A stretch of 64,000 bases of DNA from Nitratireductor kimnyeongensis (GCF_019891395.1 NZ_CP078143.1:248001-312000); one strand, 5' to 3'. Positions 28,525 to 36,227 are shown, numbered from the stretch's first letter. Made by a program: numbers and translations. Notes: generated from the letters alone by a model not told the origin.

Positions 28525-28911
28525 TTAAAGGCGATGGCCAATGAACTTTCCGCAGATCTGCGCCTTCATACCCACTCCCTTGCCTGAGAGGGGCACGCTC
28601 TCGGTGCAGATACGGACCCGTCGCTCACGCGCTCCATTGAAATTCACAACAACCAGAACCGAGCGCGAAGCACCGGCGCCAAGCGAGAAATCCGCTGGCG
28701 ATATGCGTGCCTCAATTGGCCTGAAATCCGCATCATACGCACGAATGCCCACATTTATGCGATGCTTGTACGGATTTCGGGGCTGAACCCTCACGGCGAA
28801 ACTGTCAGTGTAACTGCGGATTTCTCCCCGCATGGGCGACATGGATTGTGACAAGGCCGGAGTCGATCCGAAACAAGCCGCAATCAGCGCCACGGATATC
28901 AATCTGTACAT
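28525..28911 (-). CDS. Small secreted Ig-like (chaperone-like) protein, paralogue 2 ('B2')
   Basis: 128 residues with a signal peptide ending in ALSQS. The mature part (MRGEI..DSFAVRVQPRNPYKHRI, DADFRPIEARISPADFSLG, SRSVLVVVNF, RRVRICTES) looks like one beta-sandwich domain, reminiscent of the N-domain of PapD-type chaperones, with two Cys. From the mature Q on, 61 of 107 positions are identical, without gaps, to the protein at 29911. A GTG at 28926 overlapping the previous stop by 8 bp is the alternative start, exactly as in the other pair; ATG 28911 has GAAGG ahead. Function unknown. Confidence 0.7.
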   Translation of the reverse strand: MYRLISVALIAACFGSTPALSQSMSPMRGEIRSYTDSFAVRVQPRNPYKHRINVGIRAYDADFRPIEARISPADFSLGAGASRSVLVVVNFNGARERRVRICTESVPLSGKGVGMKAQICGKFIGHRL

Positions 28912-28918
28912 GTCACCT

Positions 28919-29377
28919 TCACTCACAGGTCACCGTGACAAAGGCTTCATATTCGCCTTTGTGAAAGATAGCGTTGCTCGCCACCGCGCGCAGATCGACT
29001 GAAAGGGTGCTCGCGCCCACTTCCAGCGATGTCATGGTCGAGCCCGCCACTTTTGGAGTGGTTGTCGCTCCTGTTGAACTGTAGGTCGTTGTAAAGGTCG
29101 CTTCGCCGGTACCGAGCGGCGCTCTCGAAAAAGCCTGCGGCGTATCCAGCGACGTTTGAAACCCCGCACCGGTCGCGTAGATCGTGGCCCGGCCAGCGCG
29201 CCCACCGGCAGCGGCCGAATCCAGAACATCGAGACCATCCCGAACGAGCAGACCGTCGGACTGAAGCTCAATGGTGCAACTCTCCTCGAGACTGGCTCGA
29301 AAAGGAATATCCAACTGCGTCCCGAAAGAGGAAACGGTACCCAGAAGCAACAGCGCACTAGAAAGAATATACTTCAT
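28919..29377 (-). CDS. Small secreted pilin-like protein, paralogue 2 ('A2')
   Basis: 152 residues; signal peptide of about 20 residues. The mature protein is Ser/Thr/Gly/Ala-rich and probably all-beta, with one Cys near the N-terminus (ESCTIEL) and one at the penultimate position (VTVTCE), suited to a disulphide. It shares with the protein at 30302 the pattern AGG..G.ATI..TG, F..AP, TF.T.YS..G.TT, L.VDL.A and VT.TCE. This looks like a pilus or coat subunit but I recognise no named family. A 108-bp AT-rich gap precedes it, probably with its own promoter. Confidence 0.7.
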   Translation of the reverse strand: MKYILSSALLLLGTVSSFGTQLDIPFRASLEESCTIELQSDGLLVRDGLDVLDSAAAGGRAGRATIYATGAGFQTSLDTPQAFSRAPLGTGEATFTTTYSSTGATTTPKVAGSTMTSLEVGASTLSVDLRAVASNAIFHKGEYEAFVTVTCE

Positions 29378-29477
29378 GACAAAACCCTAGGTTGAAAACA
29401 AGGGCGCCATTTAGTAGTCAAAAAATATCCCGTCAACTAAAATAAAGGCACGAAAACAAACAATTATGATAGAGAAC

Positions 29478-29494
29478 AGGCGCATTTAGCGCCT
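29478..29494 (-). terminator. Small hairpin at the end of the 'C' gene
   Basis: AGGCGC (29478-29483) and GCGCCT (29489-29494) flank ATTTA, which contains the stop codon of the gene at 29486. The stem is short, with no long T-run, so termination is likely partial. The 29378-29477 gap behind it is AT-rich. Confidence 0.4.
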
Positions 29495-29944
29495 GCCCTC
29501 ATTGGACCATGAAGCGTCATTCGCCCAGTTCCCCTCCGAGTTTGATCGCATGCGCGGGTCAAGCCCCTGCCGCATGAGTTCAACCTCCAGTTCCAGCCGC
29601 TTGAGCTCCAGCTGATAGAGTTTGTCGCAATCAAGCCGCCTTGGCTTTTGCCCCAGAGGCACAACCAGTCGTCCATACGCGGAAATGCGTTGCGAGCTGT
29701 TGTCTCCAATGACACCCGAGTCGAGATAGGCACCGGAATTTGCCATGGATGCTCGGCAGGTGGTTCCGTCCGCAGCCCTGATCTCGTCAAAGCCGTTCGG
29801 CATGACAACTCCCGGCAGGGTCACACCTGTCTGGTTCTGGTTGATGACATACTGATCACTATCCCCGTAGACGACGGATGCGCTCAGAACCACGAGCGCG
29901 CAGGCCCCGATCAATCGATACGATAAGCTATGAAACGTCCGCAT
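29486..29944 (-). CDS. Secreted protein of unknown function ('C' of the five-gene cassette)
   Basis: 152 residues; signal peptide (about 1-27, ending VVYG). The middle (GVTLPGVVMPNGFDEIRAADGTTCRAS) and a segment RRLDCDKLYQLELKRLELEVELMRQGLDP carry two Cys and a charged helix likely to form a short coiled coil. AAGG lies 7 bp before ATG 29944. The gene overlaps the previous one by 34 bp. It has no paralogue in the window, unlike its neighbours. A role in anchoring or polymerising the pilin-like proteins is possible but unproven. Confidence 0.65.
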   Translation of the reverse strand: MRTFHSLSYRLIGACALVVLSASVVYGDSDQYVINQNQTGVTLPGVVMPNGFDEIRAADGTTCRASMANSGAYLDSGVIGDNSSQRISAYGRLVVPLGQKPRRLDCDKLYQLELKRLELEVELMRQGLDPRMRSNSEGNWANDASWSNEGRR

Positions 29945-30309
29945 ACTTGAGCCTTAATATTTGTACCGCGGCCAGGGAACGGCACACTTTCGGCGCAGAT
30001 CCTGACACGTCTGACCCTTTGGTCGTTGAACCCTATCGAGACGAGGACAGCGCGGGACGATTGGCTTCCAACCATTGCTTCCGCAGGAGAAACCTGTGCA
30101 GCGATCGGTCGGAAGTCCTGATCGTAGACTTTCACCGCCATGCGAATTCTGTGCGGATAGGGATTGTAGGGAAAAACCCGCACTGAAAACGTGTCGTCAA
30201 AACTCGATATCTTGCCACGCATCGGCGTCATCGACTGCGCAGCGCTTGCGCCGCAACCGGCTGCGAAAACCGCAGCCAGCACGACATTCGTCCAGACAGA
30301 ATTACTCAC
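29911..30309 (-). CDS. Small secreted Ig-like (chaperone-like) protein, paralogue 1 ('B1')
   Basis: 132 residues, GTG start overlapping the 'A1' stop by 8 bp, which implies translational coupling. Signal peptide ends near ASAAQS. The mature domain (PMRGKISSFDDTFSVRVFPYNPYPHRI, DFRPIAAQVSPAE, SRAVLVSIGF, RRVRICAESVP, QVCGRF) is the clear paralogue of the protein at 28525. The charged strand pattern and P-x-x-x-x-G-x-x-SR-x-VLV turn resemble the donor domain of fimbrial chaperones, but the second domain is missing. Function unknown. Confidence 0.7.
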   Translation of the reverse strand: MSNSVWTNVVLAAVFAAGCGASAAQSMTPMRGKISSFDDTFSVRVFPYNPYPHRIRMAVKVYDQDFRPIAAQVSPAEAMVGSQSSRAVLVSIGFNDQRVRRVRICAESVPFPGRGTNIKAQVCGRFIAYRID

Positions 30310-30772
30310 AGGTCAGCGTTACCTCGGCGATGTAATTTCCGGCAGGAAAAACACCGACCGTCTTCGTTGCGGACAGATCGACATTGACATTGGTCAAGCC
30401 AAACCCGAGCGGAGACGTTACCGAACCCACAACATCGAGAAGCGTGGTCACCCCTGACGCGCTGTACTGGGTGGAGAAGGTGACATCGTCATCGCCATAC
30501 TGGGGAGCTTGGAAAAAGGAGGTCGGTGCGGAGGTCGAGAGACTGTAGTTCCCGCCGGTGGTCAGAATGGTTGCCGTACCTGAAACGCCGCCAGCTTCGG
30601 TGGAAGAAAGGGTGGTCAATGCGCCGTTGGTGCTCAGAAGACCAGGTGTTTCTACAGTAATCAGACATGTGGAAATCACACTGCCGTTGAAGATGACCTT
30701 GTTGGTCACGGCGGCGGCGGGCGCAATAAAAGCGGCGCTCAACAAAACTGCGGTTAGAGAGGTTCTGAACAT
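30302..30772 (-). CDS. Small secreted pilin-like protein, paralogue 1 ('A1')
   Basis: 156 residues. The start at 30772 is set by AGGAG 7 bp upstream; a longer frame to 30859 is not used. The signal peptide ends PAAA. The mature part is Thr/Ser/Gly/Val-rich (FNGSVISTCLITVETPG, AGGVSGTATILTTGG, TFSTQYSASGVTT, YIAEVTLTCE), with N-terminal and penultimate Cys as in 'A2'. First gene of the cassette. The shape recalls fimbrial or spore-coat-U-type subunits, but there is no usher and no known signature. Confidence 0.7.
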   Translation of the reverse strand: MFRTSLTAVLLSAAFIAPAAAVTNKVIFNGSVISTCLITVETPGLLSTNGALTTLSSTEAGGVSGTATILTTGGNYSLSTSAPTSFFQAPQYGDDDVTFSTQYSASGVTTLLDVVGSVTSPLGFGLTNVNVDLSATKTVGVFPAGNYIAEVTLTCE

Positions 30773-31080
30773 GTCCCTGCTCCTTACAAACAAGCAGACA
30801 AGCCCCCTCTTACGGAGGATATGAAAGCGCAAACCGCTTAACATACCGCTAAAATTCAATCTCTGATTTATAAATCATAATAATACAATCAATTCATTTC
30901 GACATCCTCCGCGCCGATGCCGGCTGTGTCGCGTCGTCGCTTTCCTGACGGCGCAAGTCGCAAATCAGCTATATATTCAGCTGCTTCGAACCGTATTCTG
31001 GTGGCAATACAACATCGCGGCCGAACATGAGCGCGGCCTGTGTGCAACGCCCGCGCGACATGACCAGCAGGAGGCAGAGC
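30773..31080. promoter_or_regulatory. 308-bp divergent region between the pilin-like cassette and the corrinoid gene
   Basis: AT-rich between about 30840 and 30900. It contains a perfect 14-bp palindrome (separate entry) and a smaller dyad CAGCT-N8-AGCTG near 30970-30990. Promoters for both directions must lie here. AGGAGG at 31069-31074 serves the corrinoid gene. No gene is supported. Confidence 0.45.
30864..30877. promoter_or_regulatory. Perfect palindrome TGATTTATAAATCA, candidate operator
   Basis: Seven-plus-seven base dyad with no spacer, 92 bp upstream of the 'A1' start and about 204 bp upstream of the corrinoid gene. Its position in a divergent promoter suggests a regulator site. The regulator is not identified. 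Confidence 0.4.
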
Positions 31081-31779
31081 ATGTCCGACGACGAAATCAT
31101 TCTCTCGGAGCTTCCCGACGACGAACTCGTGCAGCAGATGCATGACGACCTTTATGACGGGCTCAAAGAGGAGATCGAGGAAGGCACGCACATTCTACTG
31201 AGCCGCGGCTGGAAACCTTATGAGGTGCTGACCGATGCTCTGGTTGAAGGCATGAGGATCGTCGGTGAGGATTTCCGCGACGGCATTCTTTTCGTTCCGG
31301 AAGTGCTTCTTTCCGCCAACGCCATGAAGGCTGGCATGGCCATCCTTCGACCCCTTCTTGCCGAGACAGGCGCCCCGAAGCAAGGCAAGATGGTAATCGG
31401 CACGGTGAAGGGAGACATCCATGACATCGGCAAGAACCTGGTGGGGATGATGATGGAAGGTGCCGGGTTCGACGTGATCGACATCGGCATCAACAACCCG
31501 GTTGAAAACTACCTCAATGCAATCGAGGAACATCAGCCCGACATTGTCGGCATGTCGGCACTGCTGACGACCACGATGCCCTACATGAAGGTAGTGATCG
31601 ACACGTTGATAGAGAAAGGCATTCGGGACAAGTATATTGTGCTCGTCGGTGGCGCGCCGCTGAACGAGGAGTTTGGCAAGGCGGTGGGAGCAGACGCCTA
31701 TTGCCGCGACGCCGCAGTGACAGTTGAAATGGCCAAGGAACTGATCAAGCGCAAGCACAACGTATCGGCTGGCGCCTGA
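31081..31779 (+). CDS. Methyltransferase cognate corrinoid protein (MtgC/MtbC-like)
   Basis: 232 residues. The N-terminal four-helix cap domain (about 10-95) is followed by the Rossmann-like B12-binding domain, with the base-off signature GDIHDIGKN (Asp112, His114 as lower Co ligand, Gly117) and VGGAPL near 205. It carries the methyl group between the MttB-type enzyme and the folate methyltransferase. AGGAGG lies upstream of ATG 31081; an extended frame to 31027 is not needed. It is divergent from the secreted cassette that separates it from the MttB gene. Confidence 0.93.
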   Translation: MSDDEIILSELPDDELVQQMHDDLYDGLKEEIEEGTHILLSRGWKPYEVLTDALVEGMRIVGEDFRDGILFVPEVLLSANAMKAGMAILRPLLAETGAPKQGKMVIGTVKGDIHDIGKNLVGMMMEGAGFDVIDIGINNPVENYLNAIEEHQPDIVGMSALLTTTMPYMKVVIDTLIEKGIRDKYIVLVGGAPLNEEFGKAVGADAYCRDAAVTVEMAKELIKRKHNVSAGA

Positions 31780-31809
31780 TCCTGGCTACGGTCGCCCGAC
31801 GGGCAGATT

Positions 31810-31968
31810 CTAGTAGGTGGATTGCGAGATGTCGCGCCCCGCGCTCTGTGTCGCATCGACCGCGTTGGCGGTATCCTTGCCGACCCCGCGAATTGTATTG
31901 GCGCAGCCGGCAGTGGAACCGGCAACAAGAATGAGTATAGCCAGCCGGGAAAGAACGGACAATTTCAT
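31810..31968 (-). CDS. Entericidin A/B-family small lipoprotein
   Basis: A 52-residue protein: Lys-containing start, hydrophobic signal with lipobox AGC (Cys22), then NTIRGVGKDTANAVDATQ and a short polar tail. The NT-x-RG-x-GKD sequence after the lipid Cys is the entericidin hallmark. Found by reading the minus strand; it is too short for a normal gene screen. It lies between the corrinoid and DUF1638 genes, facing the other way. Family members are stress-induced envelope lipoproteins; the link to methyl metabolism is probably accidental. Confidence 0.8.
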   Translation of the reverse strand: MKLSVLSRLAILILVAGSTAGCANTIRGVGKDTANAVDATQSAGRDISQSTY

Positions 31969-32017
31969 GGTTTGTCTCCATCACAGATAAACCGCCCGCA
32001 TCAACGGGACAGCAACA

Positions 32018-32650
32018 ATGCAGCAACGCACGAAACCGGAAAAAGTTCTCGGTCCCGAAAAGGTTCTCGTGATTGCCTGCGGCATGATCGCGCGAGAGGT
32101 TCTGGCCGTGCGAGAGACACTTGGCTTCACACACCTGGAGCTGACTTGCCTTCCCGCGGAATTTCATTATCGCCCAGGCCGCATCGCCCCCGCCATGGAC
32201 GCCGCCATCGTCAAAGCGCGCGCGGCGGGTTATCGAAATATTTTCGTCGGATACGCGGATTGCGGCACCGGCGGAGCGCTCGACCGGGTTTGTGAAAAAC
32301 ACGGCGTTGCGCGCATCGACGGCCCGCATTGCTTCGCATTTTACCAGGGGCTTTCAGCCTTCAATGCCGTCGCCGAAAAGGACATGCTTTCCTTCTACAT
32401 GACGGACTTTCTGTGCCGCCAGTTCGACGCCTTCTTCTTGAAACCCCTCGGTCTCGATCGACACCCCGAATTGATCGACGACTTTTTCGGCAATTATGAG
32501 AAGCTCGTCTACCTCGCACAGACGGAAGATCCGCAACTCGAGAGCGTCGCTCAGAACGCGGCGCAGTTTCTGGGATTGGCCTATGAAAAGCGCCAAACGG
32601 GTTACGGCGATCTGACAAACGCGCTCGAATCCACGCTGCCAAGCGCTTGA
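32018..32650 (+). CDS. DUF1638 protein
   Basis: 210 residues, cytosolic, no signal peptide. It shows the DUF1638 landmarks: VLVIACGMIAREVLAV at the start, LTCLPAEFHYRPGRIAPAMDAAI, FVGYADCGTGG and GPHCFAFYQGL. Cysteines in ACG, YADCG and PHC could bind a metal, but this is inference. The family has no assigned function that I know of. It is repeatedly found beside MttB-type and corrinoid genes in alphaproteobacteria, so a part in corrinoid methyl transfer (assembly, repair or metal handling) is likely. Weak Shine-Dalgarno sequence. Confidence 0.8.
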   Translation: MQQRTKPEKVLGPEKVLVIACGMIAREVLAVRETLGFTHLELTCLPAEFHYRPGRIAPAMDAAIVKARAAGYRNIFVGYADCGTGGALDRVCEKHGVARIDGPHCFAFYQGLSAFNAVAEKDMLSFYMTDFLCRQFDAFFLKPLGLDRHPELIDDFFGNYEKLVYLAQTEDPQLESVAQNAAQFLGLAYEKRQTGYGDLTNALESTLPSA

Positions 32651-32731
32651 TCGACCCGTTCAACGCCATGAAATGGTTACATTAACGATGCAGATTTCCA
32701 GCATATTGCGCGATTTTCAGGAGAAATTTTC

Positions 32732-33361
32732 ATGCATCGTATTTTCCTTCCCCTTCTGGCTTTCGGCCTGAGCTCGGTCCCGGTATTTGCACAGTCGCTG
32801 GTTCAGGAAAAACTCGATATGGAACGGGCCGGCTTTGAAAAGGACACGGTGATGCAGGACATCACCTACCGCGACGCCGCGCGTCTCGACGCTTATGAAC
32901 GGATACGTGCCGAAGCCGTGAAGCAGGCGAAATCCGGCGGGGCAGCGTCGGATGTTGCAATTCTGGAAGAGATCGAGAAGCGGGATCAACGTTCGTTCGA
33001 CGGATTTGATCTCGCGGGCGAATGGGAGTGCCGCACCATCAAAGCCGGCGGTCTTGTTCCACTCGTGGTTTATGACTGGTTCCGCTGCAAGGTCGGTGAC
33101 GATGGAGCCAGCTGGGTGCTGGAAAAGCTGACCGGGTCGCAGCGAACCAGGGGCCGCTTTTACACCGACACCGACAATCGACTGATCTATCTCGGCAGCT
33201 ATTACGTCTCGACCGACCGCCCGCCCTCCTATGGCTCGGGCCGCGAGAGTGATCAGGTGGCTTATGTTTTTCGCGGCCGCGACGATGGCTGGCGCATGGA
33301 ATTTCCCGCCCCGGAGCGTGAATCCGTGCTCGATATTCTCGAGTTCCGCCAGGCCCGATAA
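32732..33361 (+). CDS. Secreted DUF4893-like protein
   Basis: 209 residues with a signal peptide (about 1-21, ending PVFAQ). The region SFDGFDLAGEWECRTIKAGGLVPLVVYDWFRCKV with two Cys and the C-terminal YLGSYYVSTDRPPSYG...DQVAYVFRG match what I recall of DUF4893. AGGAG lies before the ATG. A hairpin directly follows the stop. Envelope location; function unknown. It interrupts the methyl-metabolism cluster and is probably independent of it. Confidence 0.75.
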   Translation: MHRIFLPLLAFGLSSVPVFAQSLVQEKLDMERAGFEKDTVMQDITYRDAARLDAYERIRAEAVKQAKSGGAASDVAILEEIEKRDQRSFDGFDLAGEWECRTIKAGGLVPLVVYDWFRCKVGDDGASWVLEKLTGSQRTRGRFYTDTDNRLIYLGSYYVSTDRPPSYGSGRESDQVAYVFRGRDDGWRMEFPAPERESVLDILEFRQAR

Positions 33362-33392
33362 GCTGCAAACAGTCGAACGATGCTTGCAGCTT
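33360..33392 (+). terminator. Hairpin at the DUF4893 stop codon
   Basis: AAGCTGCAA (33360-33368) and TTGCAGCTT (33384-33392) are perfect inverted copies with a 15-bp loop; the stop codon TAA lies in the left arm. There is no T-run, so terminator function is only probable. Confidence 0.5.
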
Positions 33393-33409
33393 CTGTCATG
33401 AAGGCTTAA

Positions 33410-33434
33410 CCGCATGCGGACATAACTGTATGTC
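33410..33434. promoter_or_regulatory. Two adjacent palindromes upstream of exoD
   Basis: CCGCATGCGG (33410-33419) is a perfect 10-bp palindrome. It shares its last G with GACATA-ACTG-TATGTC (33419-33434), a second dyad. They lie 40-64 bp upstream of the ExoD start and may be operator sites. Confidence 0.35.
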
Positions 33435-33473
33435 ACCCGGATCGGGATTCGATCGGTTGTCGAGAAGAGTGGA

Positions 33474-34121
33474 ATGATGGTGGAGGGAACGAACTTGGAC
33501 ACGGTGTTGGGCGCACCGCCAGCTCAGTTACCTCCGCGCCGGCTGTCGCGTATTTTTCGCGATCTCGCGAAGCACGCTGAAGACAAGGTCACCATAGGCC
33601 AGATCCGCCAGGCGCTCGGCGATCGCAGCTTTGCGACCCTTCTCGTGTTCTTTGCCAGCTTGAACCTTCTGCCCTTCCCCCCGGGCAGCACGCTCGTGCT
33701 CGGCCCCCCACTGGTTCTTGTCGCCCTGCAAATGGTGATGGGCAATCGCACGGTCTGGCTGCCGCAGTTTCTGCTCAACAAGGCAATCGGTGCAGACAAG
33801 TTTCGCCACATGAGCGAACGGCTCATTCCGCGCCTGATCTGGCTGGAGCGGCTTATCAAGCCCCGCTATTGGCCATTCGCACGCGATCATGCCGACAGAA
33901 TCATCGGCCTTGCCGCCCTGATCCTCTCGATCGCCGTGACGCTGCCCATTCCGCTGGGCAACTGGTTTCCCGCCTTCTCCTGTGCGCTGATCGGACTGGC
34001 TCTGTCCGAGCGCGATGGCGTGCTTCTCGGCATCGCCGTCACTTGTGGTGTTCTGTCCCTCATGGTGATTGCCGGCGTGGTGGTCGGCGCCAGCATGATG
34101 GCCGGCGCCGTCATGCACTGA
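33474..34121 (+). CDS. ExoD-family membrane protein
   Basis: 215 residues with several hydrophobic helices (about 55-100 and 140-210). The motifs RSFATLLVFFASLNLLPFPPGSTLVLGPPLV and CALIGLALSERDGV are typical of ExoD, first described for exopolysaccharide production and nodule invasion in rhizobia. The true molecular role is unknown. ATG 33474 is followed by a second ATG one codon later. It sits between DUF4893 and the folate genes without obvious connection to either. Confidence 0.88.
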   Translation: MMVEGTNLDTVLGAPPAQLPPRRLSRIFRDLAKHAEDKVTIGQIRQALGDRSFATLLVFFASLNLLPFPPGSTLVLGPPLVLVALQMVMGNRTVWLPQFLLNKAIGADKFRHMSERLIPRLIWLERLIKPRYWPFARDHADRIIGLAALILSIAVTLPIPLGNWFPAFSCALIGLALSERDGVLLGIAVTCGVLSLMVIAGVVVGASMMAGAVMH

Positions 34122-34232
34122 GGTCACCCCTCTCCTTCCCTACGTCGCATTTGAATGCACGCACGTCGCCTCGCAGCAAGCGGGCGCTCAGCAATGCGGC
34201 AATTCTGAAAACCGAGGAAGGAACAGGCGCTT

Positions 34233-34535
34233 ATGGCCCAGCTGATCGTTGTATACTGGCGCGACATCCCCGCTCAGGTGATCGTTAAAAAGGGACGGCA
34301 GACAGCCAAGCGCGAACTGCCCGTCCGCTTTACCGAGGCCATCGACATGTGCGCCATGCGCGTCGGCGCACAGGACACGGACGCCTATCTCGCCGAGTGG
34401 CGGCGCGGCGAACCGGTCATCGTCGGCGACGATCTGGAGGCAGAGGCCGATCTGGCTCTCGAGGCGATCAACCTCAATTTCGACAGGGAACGCCTGCTGG
34501 CGCTCGTTGAGGCGGGTGGCCATGCTGATCGATAG
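34233..34535 (+). CDS. 'Virulence factor' family small protein of the folate/corrinoid cluster
   Basis: 100 residues, cytosolic, acidic in the second half. It reads LIVVYWRDIPAQVIVKKGR, then AKRELPVRFTEAIDMCAMR and DAYLAEWRRGEP, as in the Pfam family named Virulence_fact. Despite the name, members sit constantly next to MetV/MetF-like genes, and here the gene overlaps the MetV-like gene by 14 bp, so it is probably a subunit or accessory protein of that reductase. Function unproven. Confidence 0.75.
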   Translation: MAQLIVVYWRDIPAQVIVKKGRQTAKRELPVRFTEAIDMCAMRVGAQDTDAYLAEWRRGEPVIVGDDLEAEADLALEAINLNFDRERLLALVEAGGHADR

Positions 34536-35118
34536 CCCCACAAGGCAAGCGACGATCACTCACGCAACGCTGGTGAAACGCGCACGCGAAACCCTTGCTT
34601 ACAAGCCAGCCGATGTTTCGCCGCAGCGCCGCATCCAGCGCCGCTACACCATGCGGCATTGGTCTGTGCGCCATGCCCGGCTGCTGGAATGGGTCTATGC
34701 GCGTCTTTCCAGCGTGTTTTTGGCCCTGCACCCGTTCTGGAATGCCATCGGCTACGGACGGGTGGAAACACCGGTCAAATTCGTCGAGCGCCGAGTAAAG
34801 GGGTTGATGTTCGATTGCCGCATGTGCGGAGAGTGCATCCTCTCATCCACGGGCATGTCATGCCCCATGAACTGCCCCAAGCAGTTGCGCAACGGCCCCT
34901 GCGGCGGCGTGCGCAGCAACGGGAACTGCGAGGTGGAGCCGGACATGCCCTGCGTCTGGGTCAAAGCCTGGGAAGGCGCACAGACCATGCGTGGCAGTGA
35001 AGCGATCTTCGATGTGCAGAAAGCCGTCGATCAATCCTTGAGAGAAAGTTCCGCCTGGTTGCGGGTCACGGCACAGGCTGCACGCGAGCGAGACGCTACC
35101 GGGAACCGCGCCGCATGA
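34522..35118 (+). CDS. MetV-like protein (methylenetetrahydrofolate reductase C-terminal domain family)
   Basis: 198 residues from ATG 34522. The C-terminal half is a cysteine-rich MTHFR_C domain: Cys99, Cys102, Cys105, Cys114, Cys118, Cys127, Cys136 and Cys144 (CRMCGECILSSTGMSCPMNC, CGG). In acetogens MetV carries zinc and/or iron-sulphur and forms a complex with MetF; that is the precedent. The N-terminal 95 residues are basic and helical. It overlaps the MetF-like gene by ATGA (35115-35118), a strong sign of a fixed complex. Here it likely serves methyl-THF oxidation. Confidence 0.85.
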   Translation: MLIDSPTRQATITHATLVKRARETLAYKPADVSPQRRIQRRYTMRHWSVRHARLLEWVYARLSSVFLALHPFWNAIGYGRVETPVKFVERRVKGLMFDCRMCGECILSSTGMSCPMNCPKQLRNGPCGGVRSNGNCEVEPDMPCVWVKAWEGAQTMRGSEAIFDVQKAVDQSLRESSAWLRVTAQAARERDATGNRAA

Positions 35119-36227
35119 TGCCCCGCCCGCCGCAGATCGACGAACATCCCGACGGTGTCGATCTGCCGCTGGAGCCCCTGCCCGGTCATTCCTCGCGTGG
35201 ACGGTTGGAACGCGTGCTCCGGCGCGGCGAATTTGCGGTCACGGCAGAACTCAACCCACCCGACAGCGCCAATGCGCAGGATGTCTATGAACGGGCAGCG
35301 ATCTTCGACGGATGGGTAGACGGCATCAACGCGGTGGACGCGTCCGGCGCCAATTGCCACATGTCCTCCATGGGCATCTGCGCCCTTCTCACCCGGATGG
35401 GCTACGCCACGATCATGCAGATCGCCTGCCGCGACCGGAACCGCATCGCCATTCAGGGCGATGTTCTGGGGGCGGCTGCCATGGGCGTGGGCAACATCCT
35501 TTGCCTGACGGGCGATGGCGTGCAGGCAGGCGACCAGCCGGGCGCAAAGCCTGTCTTCGATCTCGACTGCATGTCGCTTCTTCAAACCGTGCGCACCATG
35601 CGTGATGAGGAAAAATTCCTTTCCGGTCGCACGCTCACCACGGCCCCCGCCGTATTCCTCGGCGCGGCCATCAATCCATTCGCCCCGCCCTTCGATTTTC
35701 GCCCTCACCGGCTTGCCAAGAAAATCGCAGCCGGCGCGCAGTTCGTCCAAAGCCAGTATTGCTACGATGTGCCGATGCTGAAGGAATACATGAAACGCGT
35801 GCGCGATATGGGGCTTGACGAAAAATGCTTTATTCTGGTCGGCGTCGGACCGCTCGCGTCGGCCAAAACCGCCCGCTGGATCCGCTCGAACGTCCCCGGT
35901 GTGCACATTCCCGACGCGGTCATCACGCGGCTTGAGGGGGCGGAAAAACAGAAGGAAGAAGGCAAGCGCCTGTGCATCGACATCATTAATGAGGTCAAGG
36001 AGATCGAAGGCGTTTCCGGCATCCACGTCATGGCCTACCGGCAGGAGGAATTCGTCGCCGAAATCGTTCATGATTCTGGCGTCCTGAAAGGCCGCAAACC
36101 GTGGAAGCGCGAGCCGGGCCTCGATGATGCGATGGTGGCCGAGCGGCTCGACCACATCCTGCATGACAATCCGAGCGAAGCGCCCGTCGATCTGGTGAAG
36201 GACGCAAGCGAGGCGTCCGGCGAATGA
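35115..36227 (+). CDS. Methylenetetrahydrofolate reductase, MetF-like
   Basis: 370-residue FAD-dependent TIM barrel. FAVTAELNPPDS (about 39-50) holds the catalytic Glu region. NILCLTGDGVQAGDQPGAKPVFDLD, AAINPF and GAQFVQSQYCYD are MTHFR signatures. Linking it by ATGA to the MetV-like gene points to a MetVF complex. In the usual direction it makes methyl-THF; in this cluster it would run backwards, oxidising methyl-THF formed from demethylated amine. The direction is inference. Distinct from the biosynthetic MetF found elsewhere in such genomes. Confidence 0.88.
   Translation: MMPRPPQIDEHPDGVDLPLEPLPGHSSRGRLERVLRRGEFAVTAELNPPDSANAQDVYERAAIFDGWVDGINAVDASGANCHMSSMGICALLTRMGYATIMQIACRDRNRIAIQGDVLGAAAMGVGNILCLTGDGVQAGDQPGAKPVFDLDCMSLLQTVRTMRDEEKFLSGRTLTTAPAVFLGAAINPFAPPFDFRPHRLAKKIAAGAQFVQSQYCYDVPMLKEYMKRVRDMGLDEKCFILVGVGPLASAKTARWIRSNVPGVHIPDAVITRLEGAEKQKEEGKRLCIDIINEVKEIEGVSGIHVMAYRQEEFVAEIVHDSGVLKGRKPWKREPGLDDAMVAERLDHILHDNPSEAPVDLVKDASEASGE

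Noticed and set aside
28525..30772. Ordinary chaperone-usher fimbrial operon
   Set aside because: There is no usher, the chaperone-like proteins have only one domain, and the subunits lack a recognised fimbrial signature.
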